DNA from: Chloroflexota bacterium
GTDB taxonomy: Bacteria > Chloroflexota > FW602-bin22 > JACPRP01
Reading direction: 5' to 3'
DNA: 48,956 nt
Assembly (NCBI GenBank): GCA_016210495.1
Contig: JACQUC010000083.1
Span: 1-48,956, forward strand
The notes beneath the pieces are model-generated. The model was not told the DNA's origin and searched no databases. It saw only the letters and a list, made by a program, of their open reading frames with translations. Below, in pieces: positions 13,631 to 19,521 of the stretch. Numbering within the stretch: the first letter of the stretch is position 1; each line of letters begins with the position of its first letter. The position numbers and the translations under genes are program-made.

Positions 13631-13837
13631 TTAACCCCGACTGCGACGACCACCTATGGGCGCGCTGCGCGTGATTCCAGCCACCCTGGATCGGCGGACC
13701 ACTGGCCGACGCCGTTGGCTCGCACGCAAGATCGGCACTGAGCGGCCGCACTGCAAACAGCCAAGGGCATCCGGGTCGTTCGACAGATCAAGAAACAGGT
13801 CTCCGCTGCACCTCGGACAACCTTTTAGCAGGATCAT
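13631..13837 (-). CDS. Small zinc-ribbon protein, first gene of the glgE operon
   Basis: A 68-residue protein starting at the ATG at 13837, with a perfect GGAGGTG 6-7 nt upstream. The first half carries two Cys-X2-Cys knuckles (CPRC and CLQC, about 21 residues apart), typical of a single zinc ribbon. The second half is Arg-rich. Its role is unknown: the Arg-rich tail could bind nucleic acid or a polyanion. It lies directly behind the riboswitch terminator and 19 nt ahead of glgE, so it is translated first from this mRNA. Alternative ATG at 13843 gives two more residues but would overlap the Shine-Dalgarno. Confidence 0.7.
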   Translation of the reverse strand: MILLKGCPRCSGDLFLDLSNDPDALGCLQCGRSVPILRASQRRRPVVRRSRVAGITRSAPIGGRRSRG

Positions 13838-13884
13838 CGCCATCACCTCCAACACAGAAACCTGATGGCCGACATGCCGGAGAA

Positions 13885-13913
13885 CCAAAAAACCCGAAGG
13901 ATAGCCCCGGGTT
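13885..13913 (-). terminator. Intrinsic terminator of riboswitch 1
   Basis: On the minus strand AACCCG pairs with CGGGTT (13908-13913 with 13891-13896), followed by six T residues. It lies between the c-di-AMP aptamer and the zinc-ribbon gene, where an expression platform would be. Binding of c-di-AMP is inferred to favour this stop, as in known ydaO switches. Confidence 0.8.
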
Positions 13914-14055
13914 GCGTGCTATGCCTCTCTCACTTGCCTACGAGGTTAGCTGACGGGTTCGGGCTGAAAGAGCATGCCCTACTCGCCTCAGGCGAGATTC
14001 ACCCCACGAACTGGTTCCCCCGTTTCCTTCAAGAGGAATTCGGCCTATTCAATTG
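13914..14055 (-). promoter_or_regulatory. c-di-AMP riboswitch 1 (ydaO/yuaA family), leader of the glgE operon
   Basis: Read on the minus strand, it has the hallmark blocks of the ydaO/yuaA aptamer in order: AACGGGGGAACCA, GGGGTGAATC, a variable hairpin CTCGCCTGAGGCGAG, GCTCTTTCAGCCCGAACC, the invariant CCGTCAGCTAACCTCGTAGG, and GAGAGAGGC. This RNA family binds cyclic di-AMP and usually turns off genes for osmolytes, potassium and cell-wall hydrolases. Here it precedes a terminator and the trehalose/glucan operon. The family call rests on motif recognition, not a covariance-model search. Confidence 0.92.
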
Positions 14056-14063
14056 ACACCATC

Positions 14064-14092
14064 ATAATACATTTAGAGGCCGCTTCTGTCAA
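14064..14092 (-). promoter_or_regulatory. Sigma70-type promoter of the glgE operon
   Basis: On the minus strand a TTGACA box (14087-14092) and a TATTAT box (14064-14069) are separated by exactly 17 nt. The predicted start, near 14057, is just upstream of riboswitch 1. Confidence 0.85.
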
Positions 14093-14161
14093 GCCATTCG
14101 ACCCCTGGTCGTCTTGACTCAGTCACCATATCATCCCACCGTTATTGGGCTTGAGTGCTTG

Positions 14162-14190
14162 TTGACATCGACCGGCCAGTGTGCTAGTAT
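14162..14190 (+). promoter_or_regulatory. Sigma70-type promoter of the riboswitch 2 transcript
   Basis: TTGACA (14162-14167), 17 nt, then TAGTAT (14185-14190). The predicted start is near 14197. It is back to back with the glgE promoter, about 70 nt away. Confidence 0.85.
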
Positions 14191-14229
14191 GGGAACCACG
14201 AATTGATACTTGTCGGTCAAACAAAGGAT

Positions 14230-14392
14230 CAATTCGCCAATTGAATATGAATGGCCGAATCTTCCGCGGAAGAACGGGGGAACCAAAATTTTGGGGTGAA
14301 TCTCGCCTCAGGCGAGTAGGCCAACTCTTTCAGGCCGAACCCGTCAGCTAACCTCGTAGGCACATGAGAGAGGCGTAGCGTAAGTAAACGTC
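14230..14392 (+). promoter_or_regulatory. c-di-AMP riboswitch 2 (ydaO/yuaA family)
   Basis: It carries the same ordered blocks as riboswitch 1: AACGGGGGAACCA at 14273, GGGGTGAATC at 14293, the hairpin CTCGCCTCAGGCGAG, CAACTCTTTCAGGCCGAACC, the invariant CCGTCAGCTAACCTCGTAGG (14341-14360), and GAGAGAGGCGTAGC. It points toward the universal stress protein cluster, away from the glgE operon. Confidence 0.92.
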
Positions 14393-14420
14393 GACCCGAG
14401 GCTATGTCCTCGGGTCTTTT
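14393..14420 (+). terminator. Intrinsic terminator of riboswitch 2
   Basis: A perfect 9-bp stem, GACCCGAGG / CCTCGGGTC, with a CTATGT loop, is followed by TTTTGTTT. It sits between the aptamer and the first Shine-Dalgarno (AAGGAGG at 14432). Confidence 0.85.
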
Positions 14421-14443
14421 GTTTCGCGAAGAAGGAGGTTGCG

Positions 14444-14545
14444 ATGTCGGAGAAATTCTTGTTCCTGGGCAGCGTAGCTGACGAAGTTCAGCGGACCGCG
14501 CCCTGCCCGGTGCTGCAGGCCCGGGCTAACGACGAAGTACTTCAT
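14444..14545 (+). pseudogene. Relic of a universal stress protein C-terminus behind riboswitch 2
   Basis: A perfect AAGGAGG 5 nt upstream starts an ATG frame whose residues 8-28 (LGSVADEVQRTAPCPVLQAR) match the conserved C-terminal end of UspA-family proteins. The N-terminal domain is absent. The frame stays open to 14860 but then has no recognisable content and overlaps the intact usp gene in another frame. The likeliest reading is an internally deleted usp copy that kept its leader and start signals. A functional short peptide is not excluded. Confidence 0.5.
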
Positions 14546-14733
14546 CAATCGCAGAGCGTGGCCGACAAGTACGAGGCCCTGCGGCTCCTGGCGCCTGAAG
14601 GGCGCGAAGCAGTAGCTTCGCGAACAGGTCTCATCGTGGCGGGCCGCTGCCAACGCAGAGTTGGAGTCAGGACCCGAAGTGTGGTGGACCAGCTTGGTGG
14701 CGGCCATGCCACGGCCAGGGAAATGAGTTTGCG
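14546..14733 (+). other. Region between the usp relic and the intact usp gene
   Basis: No recognisable protein on either strand. It probably represents decayed or rearranged coding DNA downstream of riboswitch 2. Confidence 0.3.
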
Positions 14734-15174
14734 ATGCAAAGAAGATTCTACGGGCGAATACTGGTACCTTTGGATGGCACGGACCTGGCCGAGCAAATCC
14801 TACCGTACGTCGAGCCGCTGTCGAGGAGGTTCGGGTCGACAGTCATTCTGCTCGAAGTGATGTCGCCCCCCGAAGTAGAATTGACGCACACGCTGAGCAA
14901 GCTGGGGTCGGCCGTCGAGGCAACGCGACGGGAGGCCACGGACTATTCCGGTGCAGTGGCGCAGCGGCTCCGTGGCCGAGGAGTGACCGTTGAATGCCTT
15001 GTTGAACAAGGCCAGGCCGCGTTCGTCATCGCAGACACTGCTCGCCAGTTGCAGGCTGACTTGATCGCTATGGCCACGCACGGGCGAGGCGGCTTGAGGC
15101 GGCTGTTCTACGACGAGTTGCGACGGGCGGCGCCCTGTCCGGTTCTATACGTGCGGGCCAACGAGCCTGCCTAA
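14734..15174 (+). CDS. Universal stress protein (UspA family)
   Basis: A 146-residue single-domain Usp: N-terminal GRILVPLDGTDLAEQILPYV, a central ADLIAMATHGRGG and C-terminal APCPVLYVRA. Usp proteins act in the cytoplasm under starvation or osmotic stress. In ATP-binding members G-X2-G-X9-G(S/T) follows the THGRGG segment; here the expected second half (LGSVADEV) is replaced by LFYDELRR, so ATP binding may be lost. The missing segment is the very one kept in the relic upstream. The start codon has only a weak purine tract (CAGGGAAATGAG). It is likely co-transcribed from riboswitch 2. Confidence 0.88.
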   Translation: MQRRFYGRILVPLDGTDLAEQILPYVEPLSRRFGSTVILLEVMSPPEVELTHTLSKLGSAVEATRREATDYSGAVAQRLRGRGVTVECLVEQGQAAFVIADTARQLQADLIAMATHGRGGLRRLFYDELRRAAPCPVLYVRANEPA

Positions 15175-15379
15175 GCTAAGAAGAGCCGTGCCTCGATGCC
15201 GCTGTGGAAGAGTTCCGGCAACTTCAGCGTTGTCGGCATCAAGCTGTAGTCTCGTAGGTAAGCGGGTTATGGCGGGGGCCGCCGTCGTGGCCCAAGTAAG
15301 GGCAGCGAAGTCGGTTGTATCGGTGGTGGTCCGATGGCCCGGCGGCCCCTGCCACTGTCGAAGAAAGGAGCGCGTTTTC

Positions 15380-15853
15380 GTGAACGGAATGAAGCTGTTG
15401 TTGCTATGCATGGTCTCCCTGTTGGCGGTTTCCCTGCCGTTGCCTATGGCCGTCTACGCGCAGCCGTCCGACGCACCGATCGGGCCGGCGGCACCCGTGG
15501 GACGCGCCCACGTCAGTCCTCTGTTCGACCCCAACGGGCCCAGCGGGGGACCTGGCGTCTGGCTCTGGGACCCAAACGACGAAAACTGGATGTGGCAGCC
15601 AGCTCGGACGTTGAGCGGGCAGTTTGCAACGATGGCACTGAACGAAGGGCCGCCACCATGGCCAAAAGAGCCATCGTCGCTGTGGGTGGTTCCCACTTCA
15701 AGCGTCGGCTTCGTTTGGGTTTGGGATATCTACGCCTTCGCAGGAGCAGACGGCGGTGGCCCGCACTTCTGGAGACCGCGTTGGCGACTGGCCTACGGGG
15801 AGATCACCCTTGGCGGTGCAGATCAACCCGACATGGCCAGCGAAAGGAGGTAG
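15380..15853 (+). CDS. Secreted protein of unknown function
   Basis: The GTG start at 15380 has AAAGGAG 9 nt upstream and gives a 157-residue protein. The N-terminus is a classic Sec signal: MNGMK, a long Leu/Val core (LLLLCMVSLLAVSLPLPM), then AVYAQ as probable cleavage site. The mature part is rich in Trp, Pro and Gly (GPGVWLWDP, ENWMWQPAR, FVWVWDIYAFAG) and has no Cys pattern or known domain. It precedes a small membrane protein with an overlapping signal arrangement, so the two probably form a cell-surface pair under riboswitch 2. Longer in-frame starts upstream lack a Shine-Dalgarno and give no signal peptide. Confidence 0.68.
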   Translation: MNGMKLLLLCMVSLLAVSLPLPMAVYAQPSDAPIGPAAPVGRAHVSPLFDPNGPSGGPGVWLWDPNDENWMWQPARTLSGQFATMALNEGPPPWPKEPSSLWVVPTSSVGFVWVWDIYAFAGADGGGPHFWRPRWRLAYGEITLGGADQPDMASERR

Positions 15854-15857
15854 TCGG

Positions 15858-16205
15858 ATGTACCTGTCATTAGCAACTAGCACCACACGTCGGTTGAAGA
15901 ATCGCTTAACCCAAGGATCGAGCCGTCTTGTCATCCAGGTGGAGGTCGTCGTGCTGCTGTTGGCAGCAGTCGCGCTCACGGTGATGCCGCTGGAAACGGT
16001 GGCGGCGCTTGCGACCGTCTCGACTTCGGCTCAGCAGTTCACCGTCCAGCACAGGCCGGTGGTCGCGCTGGTCGGATTGATTTCCGTCGGCGTTTGCACG
16101 TGGCTGATGATGGCGCTCTCTTGCGCCACGCAAGGGCACATGATGCTTGCGGGCGAAGGCGAGCATGACCAGGATGATGGTAGGACCTTGCGCCGGGCAG
16201 CGTGA
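15858..16205 (+). CDS. Small two-helix membrane protein
   Basis: The ATG at 15858 lies 4 nt after the stop of the secreted protein and has AAAGGAGG upstream. The 115 residues hold two hydrophobic helices, about residues 25-50 (VEVVVLLLAAVALTVMPL) and 69-92 (VVALVGLISVGVCTWLMM). A charged His/Asp-rich cytoplasmic tail (GEGEHDQDDGR) follows. No family is recognised. It is the last gene before the promoter of riboswitch 3. Confidence 0.65.
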   Translation: MYLSLATSTTRRLKNRLTQGSSRLVIQVEVVVLLLAAVALTVMPLETVAALATVSTSAQQFTVQHRPVVALVGLISVGVCTWLMMALSCATQGHMMLAGEGEHDQDDGRTLRRAA

Positions 16206-16240
16206 TGGCCATCTTCACCACGCTGCAGGAAGGCTGCTTG

Positions 16241-16269
16241 TTGACAAGTGCGAGCAAGCATGCTAGCAT
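16241..16269 (+). promoter_or_regulatory. Sigma70-type promoter of the riboswitch 3 transcript
   Basis: TTGACA (16241-16246), 17 nt, then TAGCAT (16264-16269). The predicted start is near 16276. The architecture is the same as at riboswitches 1 and 2. Confidence 0.85.
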
Positions 16270-16334
16270 TGTTCGCGGCTTGATCCGCTGAGTCACAGGC
16301 ACCCGACGCAAGAACCGATTTAGCGTCAGGTGAA

Positions 16335-16495
16335 TCTCACAATTGAATAGTCTGGCCAAGTCTTCTGCGGAAGAACGGGGGAACCAACCAACTGGGGTGA
16401 ATTCTCGGGAAACCGAGAAAGGGTAGCTCTTTCAACCCGAACCCGTCAGCTAACCTCGTAGGCACGTGAGAGAGGCGTAGCATCACCAATCGTAA
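16335..16495 (+). promoter_or_regulatory. c-di-AMP riboswitch 3 (ydaO/yuaA family)
   Basis: It has AACGGGGGAACCA (16374), GGGGTGAATT (16394), the hairpin TCTCGGGAAACCGAGA, GCTCTTTCAACCCGAACC, the invariant CCGTCAGCTAACCTCGTAGG (16443-16462) and GAGAGAGGCGTAGC. The variable hairpin differs from copies 1 and 2 while the core is the same, which argues for selection on the fold rather than recent duplication. It leads the transcript that includes the MscS channel. Confidence 0.92.
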
Positions 16496-16522
16496 GTCCG
16501 GGGCTATGGCCTCGGGCTTTTT
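16496..16522 (+). terminator. Intrinsic terminator of riboswitch 3
   Basis: GTCCGGGGC pairs with GCCTCGGGC (9 bp, two G-T pairs) around a TATG loop and is followed by TTTTT. It is the expected expression platform of the third switch. Confidence 0.83.
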
Positions 16523-16648
16523 CGTTTGTTTGCAGCCGATGCGTGGCCATCCAGTCGTGTTTCGGACAGGTTGACGGCGCTGCCCCGCTTCCCTCAGCAC
16601 AACATCAGACCGAAAAACGCTGGCTCAGCTCGGTCAAAGGAGGGAGAA

Positions 16649-17089
16649 ATGATGATGACATTGTAGCGCCACCTGGGTCCGGCAAGAACCCCTGGCCAAC
16701 AGGTCGAGGTCGGCGTCGACGCGTTTGTCGCCGCCGGGATCGATGATCTAGCCAAGTATCGCATTGTTCAGCTTCTTTGCTCCAGACCGGAGGCATGCTT
16801 GAATGCTGTGAGCTACGCCGAGCATCTGGGGCTACGGCCTGTCGAACGCACTGCGGCGGAGCTGGAAGAGCTCGTGCAGCGATGCATTCTCGAGCGACAG
16901 GGCTGCAACGGCTCCACATTGTATCGGTTGACCGGCGACAGCCGCGTGCGGGGTCATGTTGTCAAACTGTTTGCCCTATCACAGGAACGATTATGTTTAG
17001 GACATATTCTTCGTCGCCTCGCCGTTCGATCGTTGGAGCGCATAAAATCAGAAACCAAAAGGAAGAGGCAGTCACGTTGTCGTGTTTGA
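16649..17089 (+). pseudogene. Winged-helix-type gene with an in-frame TAG after five codons
   Basis: AAAGGAGGGAGAA precedes ATG at 16649, which encodes only MMMTL before TAG at 16664. The same frame then stays open to 17089 and reads like a helix-turn-helix domain: DLAKYRIVQLLCSRPEA, AVSYAEHLGLRPVER, LEELVQRCILERQG and STLYRLTGD. This looks like a nonsense mutation near the start. Alternatively translation restarts at TTG 16799, which has GGAGG 5 nt upstream, giving a 96-residue protein lacking the first helix. A short regulatory leader peptide is a third reading. It is the first reading frame after riboswitch 3. Confidence 0.5.
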
Positions 17090-17412
17090 AGCGACCCGCG
17101 CACGGCTTCGGGAGAGGACGAGGTGAGTGCAACTGCCCCTTGCCATGCTGCCGAGGCGAGGAATGTGTTGTAGCAACCCGTATCCGGCAGGTCCAATTTC
17201 CCCGCAATTGCAGCGCACCTTGTTGCACGCTGTGACGCCTGCTTTGCGGGTCCCCGTTCTTTCGAGAGTGGGCCACACCGGCGTGGGACGTACCATTCTC
17301 TCTAGCAGTCTGCCGCCGTCGGTGCCGCCGGTGGCAGACGCTCCGAATCCCTCCGGGGATGAAGTAGTGGTTCCAGGCCAGTGTCGGTCGAAGAAAGTGA
17401 TTGGTGGTTAAG
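17090..17412 (+). other. Gap without a convincing gene
   Basis: No frame shows family features. The gap contains the first copy of a dispersed hairpin repeat (17260-17340). Confidence 0.35.
17260..17340. repeat. Dispersed hairpin repeat, copy 1
   Basis: An ~80-bp element starting TTTCGAGAG, then ACCATTCTCT, ending in the stem GTCTGCC / GGCAGAC (17308-17314 with 17333-17339). A diverged copy lies at 19334-19415. Confidence 0.6.
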
Positions 17413-17655
17413 ATGGAGCACGACTCAAGGTTGGAAGGTTATACGCCAACGCAGATGCTTTTTCTGAATCGCCTGGAGCGGTTGCTTTACGCGAGGAGGC
17501 AGTTGGTCGGCCTGCGTCAGGTGCCCTGGCCGCACAGGCTGGTCCCGTTCGCAATCCATTCTACGTTGCTAGACTGCAGGGAGTTAGGCGTCGAAGACGA
17601 GGCACGACGCATAATGGAAGCCTGTGCTGAATATTCTCCAAAAGAGGGTGGGTAA
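17413..17655 (+). CDS. Small protein of unknown function, just upstream of mscS
   Basis: The ATG at 17413 with GGTGG 5 nt upstream gives 80 residues, rich in Leu and Arg (MLFLNRLERLLYARRQLVGL), predicted mostly helical and soluble. It ends 6 nt before the MscS start, so the two are almost certainly co-translated. No family is recognised. Confidence 0.55.
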   Translation: MEHDSRLEGYTPTQMLFLNRLERLLYARRQLVGLRQVPWPHRLVPFAIHSTLLDCRELGVEDEARRIMEACAEYSPKEGG

Positions 17656-17661
17656 GGCAAA

Positions 17662-18780
17662 GTGAGTCAGGTTAGTTGGATTGACCTAGCCTCGGTAATC
17701 GTACCGCTTGGCGTCATCGTCGCCTCGCTGTTCGTGGGCTGGATCGCGAAACGACTGACGGACTGGTACCGTCGGTCCCGGACAGCGCAGGACGTGGTTC
17801 GGCCGGACGACGTAGTGCTGAGTATCAGTGAAGGCTTGATCCTCCCCTTTTTTGCCTTGGTGGGGACTCTGGTAGCCCTGCAAGTGTCGACTCTTCCCCC
17901 AGATGTGCGCGCTTACGCGAATAGCGTGATAGCCGCGCTCCTGGTGTTGGCTGTCACGCTGATCGCCGCGAGAGTGCTGAAGGTACTGATTCATCTCTCT
18001 TTGCCGAAGGTCGAACCCTTAGCCCAAATTGTGCCAGTGTTAGAACGCGTGGCACAAATAGCACTCTGGGCGATCGGATTGATGATCGCCCTCAGCTACC
18101 TCGGCGCGGATATCACGCCATTGATCACAACGCTGGGCGTTGGAGGGCTGGCCGCGGCGCTGGCCTTGCAGGACACGCTCGCCAACTTCTTCGCCGGATT
18201 CTACATCCTGGCCGATAGGCCGATACGGGTGGGTGACTATATCAAGCTCAGCAGCGGCGAGGAAGGGTATGTGATCGAGATCGGCTGGCGAAGCGCGAAG
18301 ATACGAACCCTCCCCAACAACGTGGTCATAGTGCCTAATCAGAAGCTTTCGCAAAGCATCATCACCAACTACCATATGCCGGAGCAGAGAATGTCCTTGT
18401 TGATACCTGTGAGCGTGAGCTATGACAGCGATCCGGCGAATGTTGAGGAGATACTGGTAGACATCGCGAAGACGGCCTCGCGTGAGATAGAGGGGATGCT
18501 GAGCGAGCCGGAGCCGTTCGTGCGCTTCATCCCGGGGTTCGGTGAGTACTCGCTTGACTTCACGCTCATTTGCCAGGTCAGGGAGTTCGTCGATCAATAC
18601 TACGTGCAACACGAGTTGAGAAAACGCATCTTCGCCAGGTTTGCAGAGGAGCACATCGAGATCCCATTTCCAGTGAGGACTCTACACCTATCAAACGGCC
18701 GCGACGGGCGAAGCAACGCCTGGCTTCAAGCCAGCTTGGGTAACGTAGCCTCGAAAGGCGCCGCACCGGAAACAGGCTAA
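17662..18780 (+). CDS. MscS-family small-conductance mechanosensitive channel
   Basis: A 372-residue inner-membrane channel that vents solutes on hypo-osmotic shock. There are N-terminal membrane helices (about residues 8-28, 55-75, 85-105 and 125-145). The pore helix and MscS signature follow (TTLGVGGLAAALALQDTLAN, then FFAGFYILADRPIRVGDYI). The beta domain (EGYVIEIGWRSAKIRTLPNN, VIVPNQKL) and a C-terminal alpha/beta cap follow. The start is GTG with AAGG upstream, right after the 80-residue gene. It lies in the transcript headed by riboswitch 3. A channel that releases osmolytes near enzymes making trehalose, both behind c-di-AMP switches, fits an osmotic role. Confidence 0.93.
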   Translation: MSQVSWIDLASVIVPLGVIVASLFVGWIAKRLTDWYRRSRTAQDVVRPDDVVLSISEGLILPFFALVGTLVALQVSTLPPDVRAYANSVIAALLVLAVTLIAARVLKVLIHLSLPKVEPLAQIVPVLERVAQIALWAIGLMIALSYLGADITPLITTLGVGGLAAALALQDTLANFFAGFYILADRPIRVGDYIKLSSGEEGYVIEIGWRSAKIRTLPNNVVIVPNQKLSQSIITNYHMPEQRMSLLIPVSVSYDSDPANVEEILVDIAKTASREIEGMLSEPEPFVRFIPGFGEYSLDFTLICQVREFVDQYYVQHELRKRIFARFAEEHIEIPFPVRTLHLSNGRDGRSNAWLQASLGNVASKGAAPETG

Positions 18781-18909
18781 CCTTTCGCGCTTCAGAACCC
18801 CTGAGTGTCAGGGGGACGCAAAAACCACTCAACTTGCAGTTGCAAGACATGTTGTTTTCCCTGCGCTCGGCGGCTTGGAGACTCGTGACTCGCGTCGAAA
18901 GGAGCAGCA

Positions 18910-19215
18910 GTGGTGCAAGACATTGAGTTTGTGAAGCGAGAGAAGATTGATCCGGCCACTAACAGGCGGTACGACGAGGTAGTTGTCCTCCGAGGAGGTC
19001 ACGAGGTCGCTGCATTGCCGGAGGCCGACCGATTGGAGAGAGCCCTGGCTTTGCCGCTGGAGGAGGCCAGATGGATAGCAACTCACTTCAAAGAGATAAT
19101 GGGGCGTGAGCCAACCCCTGATCAAAGGGAATTCTGGCGGGCCGTAACCGACTATGCGCTTCACATAAGAACATTGCTCGATGAGCACGCATCACGCGAC
19201 CAGAAAGCGGACTAG
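18910..19215 (+). CDS. Small conserved-looking protein of unknown function
   Basis: The GTG at 18910 with GGAG about 5 nt upstream gives 101 residues. The sequence is acidic-basic mixed and soluble: REKIDPATNRRYDEVVVLRG, then EEARWIATHFKEIMGREPTP. No Cys pattern, membrane helix or known domain is seen. It follows mscS after 129 nt and may be the end of the same transcript, since a strong hairpin follows at 19378. Confidence 0.6.
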   Translation: MVQDIEFVKREKIDPATNRRYDEVVVLRGGHEVAALPEADRLERALALPLEEARWIATHFKEIMGREPTPDQREFWRAVTDYALHIRTLLDEHASRDQKAD

Positions 19216-19333
19216 AACCCGATGGCGATCGATCTCAGGCAACCAAAGGCATCTATGCTTGTTAAGAGAGTGGTCCAAGGATTCGATCTCACGGCACTCG
19301 CAGGCACGTAGCGAGACTTGCTCGTGTCCAATA

Positions 19334-19415
19334 TTTTCGATAGCGGGACGCGCTGGAGTGGAGCCACCATTCTCTTTGCGGTCTGCCCCCGTCGATGCCG
19401 ACGGTGGCAGACCGC
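19334..19415. repeat. Dispersed hairpin repeat, copy 2
   Basis: This is a diverged copy of 17260-17340 sharing TTTCGA, ACCATTCTCT and the GTCTGCC...GGCAGAC stem. Here the stem is longer and cleaner. Confidence 0.6.
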
Positions 19416-19421
19416 ATGTTT
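19378..19421 (+). terminator. Strong hairpin, probable terminator
   Basis: GCGGTCTGCC pairs with GGCAGACCGC (10 bp), continued after one mismatch by CCGTCG/CGACGG around an ATGC loop, then ATGTTTTG. It would end the mscS-side transcript. Confidence 0.55.
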
Positions 19422-19447
19422 TGCCCTTCACTCTCCCGTGATATAAT
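19421..19447 (+). promoter_or_regulatory. Extended -10 promoter for the DUF362 operon
   Basis: TGATATAAT (TG-N-TATAAT, hexamer 19442-19447) is an extended -10 box. TTGCCC lies upstream with a short 15-nt spacer. The DUF362 gene starts 75 nt later. Confidence 0.6.
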
Positions 19448-19521
19448 GCACATATTCCGACGCTCGGTCATCGCTGACCGTTAAAAGCTGATTGTTCGCT
19501 GCTACTTGGTGGGAGATGGTT

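Noticed and set aside
15181..15379. A fourth c-di-AMP switch suggested by the words CTCGTAGG and AAGCGGG near 15250
   Set aside because: The remaining aptamer blocks (AACGGGGGAACCA, GGGGTGAA, CCGTCAGC) are absent.
17127..17411. A 94-codon frame between the HTH relic and the small gene before mscS
   Set aside because: No Shine-Dalgarno, no family features, and it crosses the hairpin repeat.
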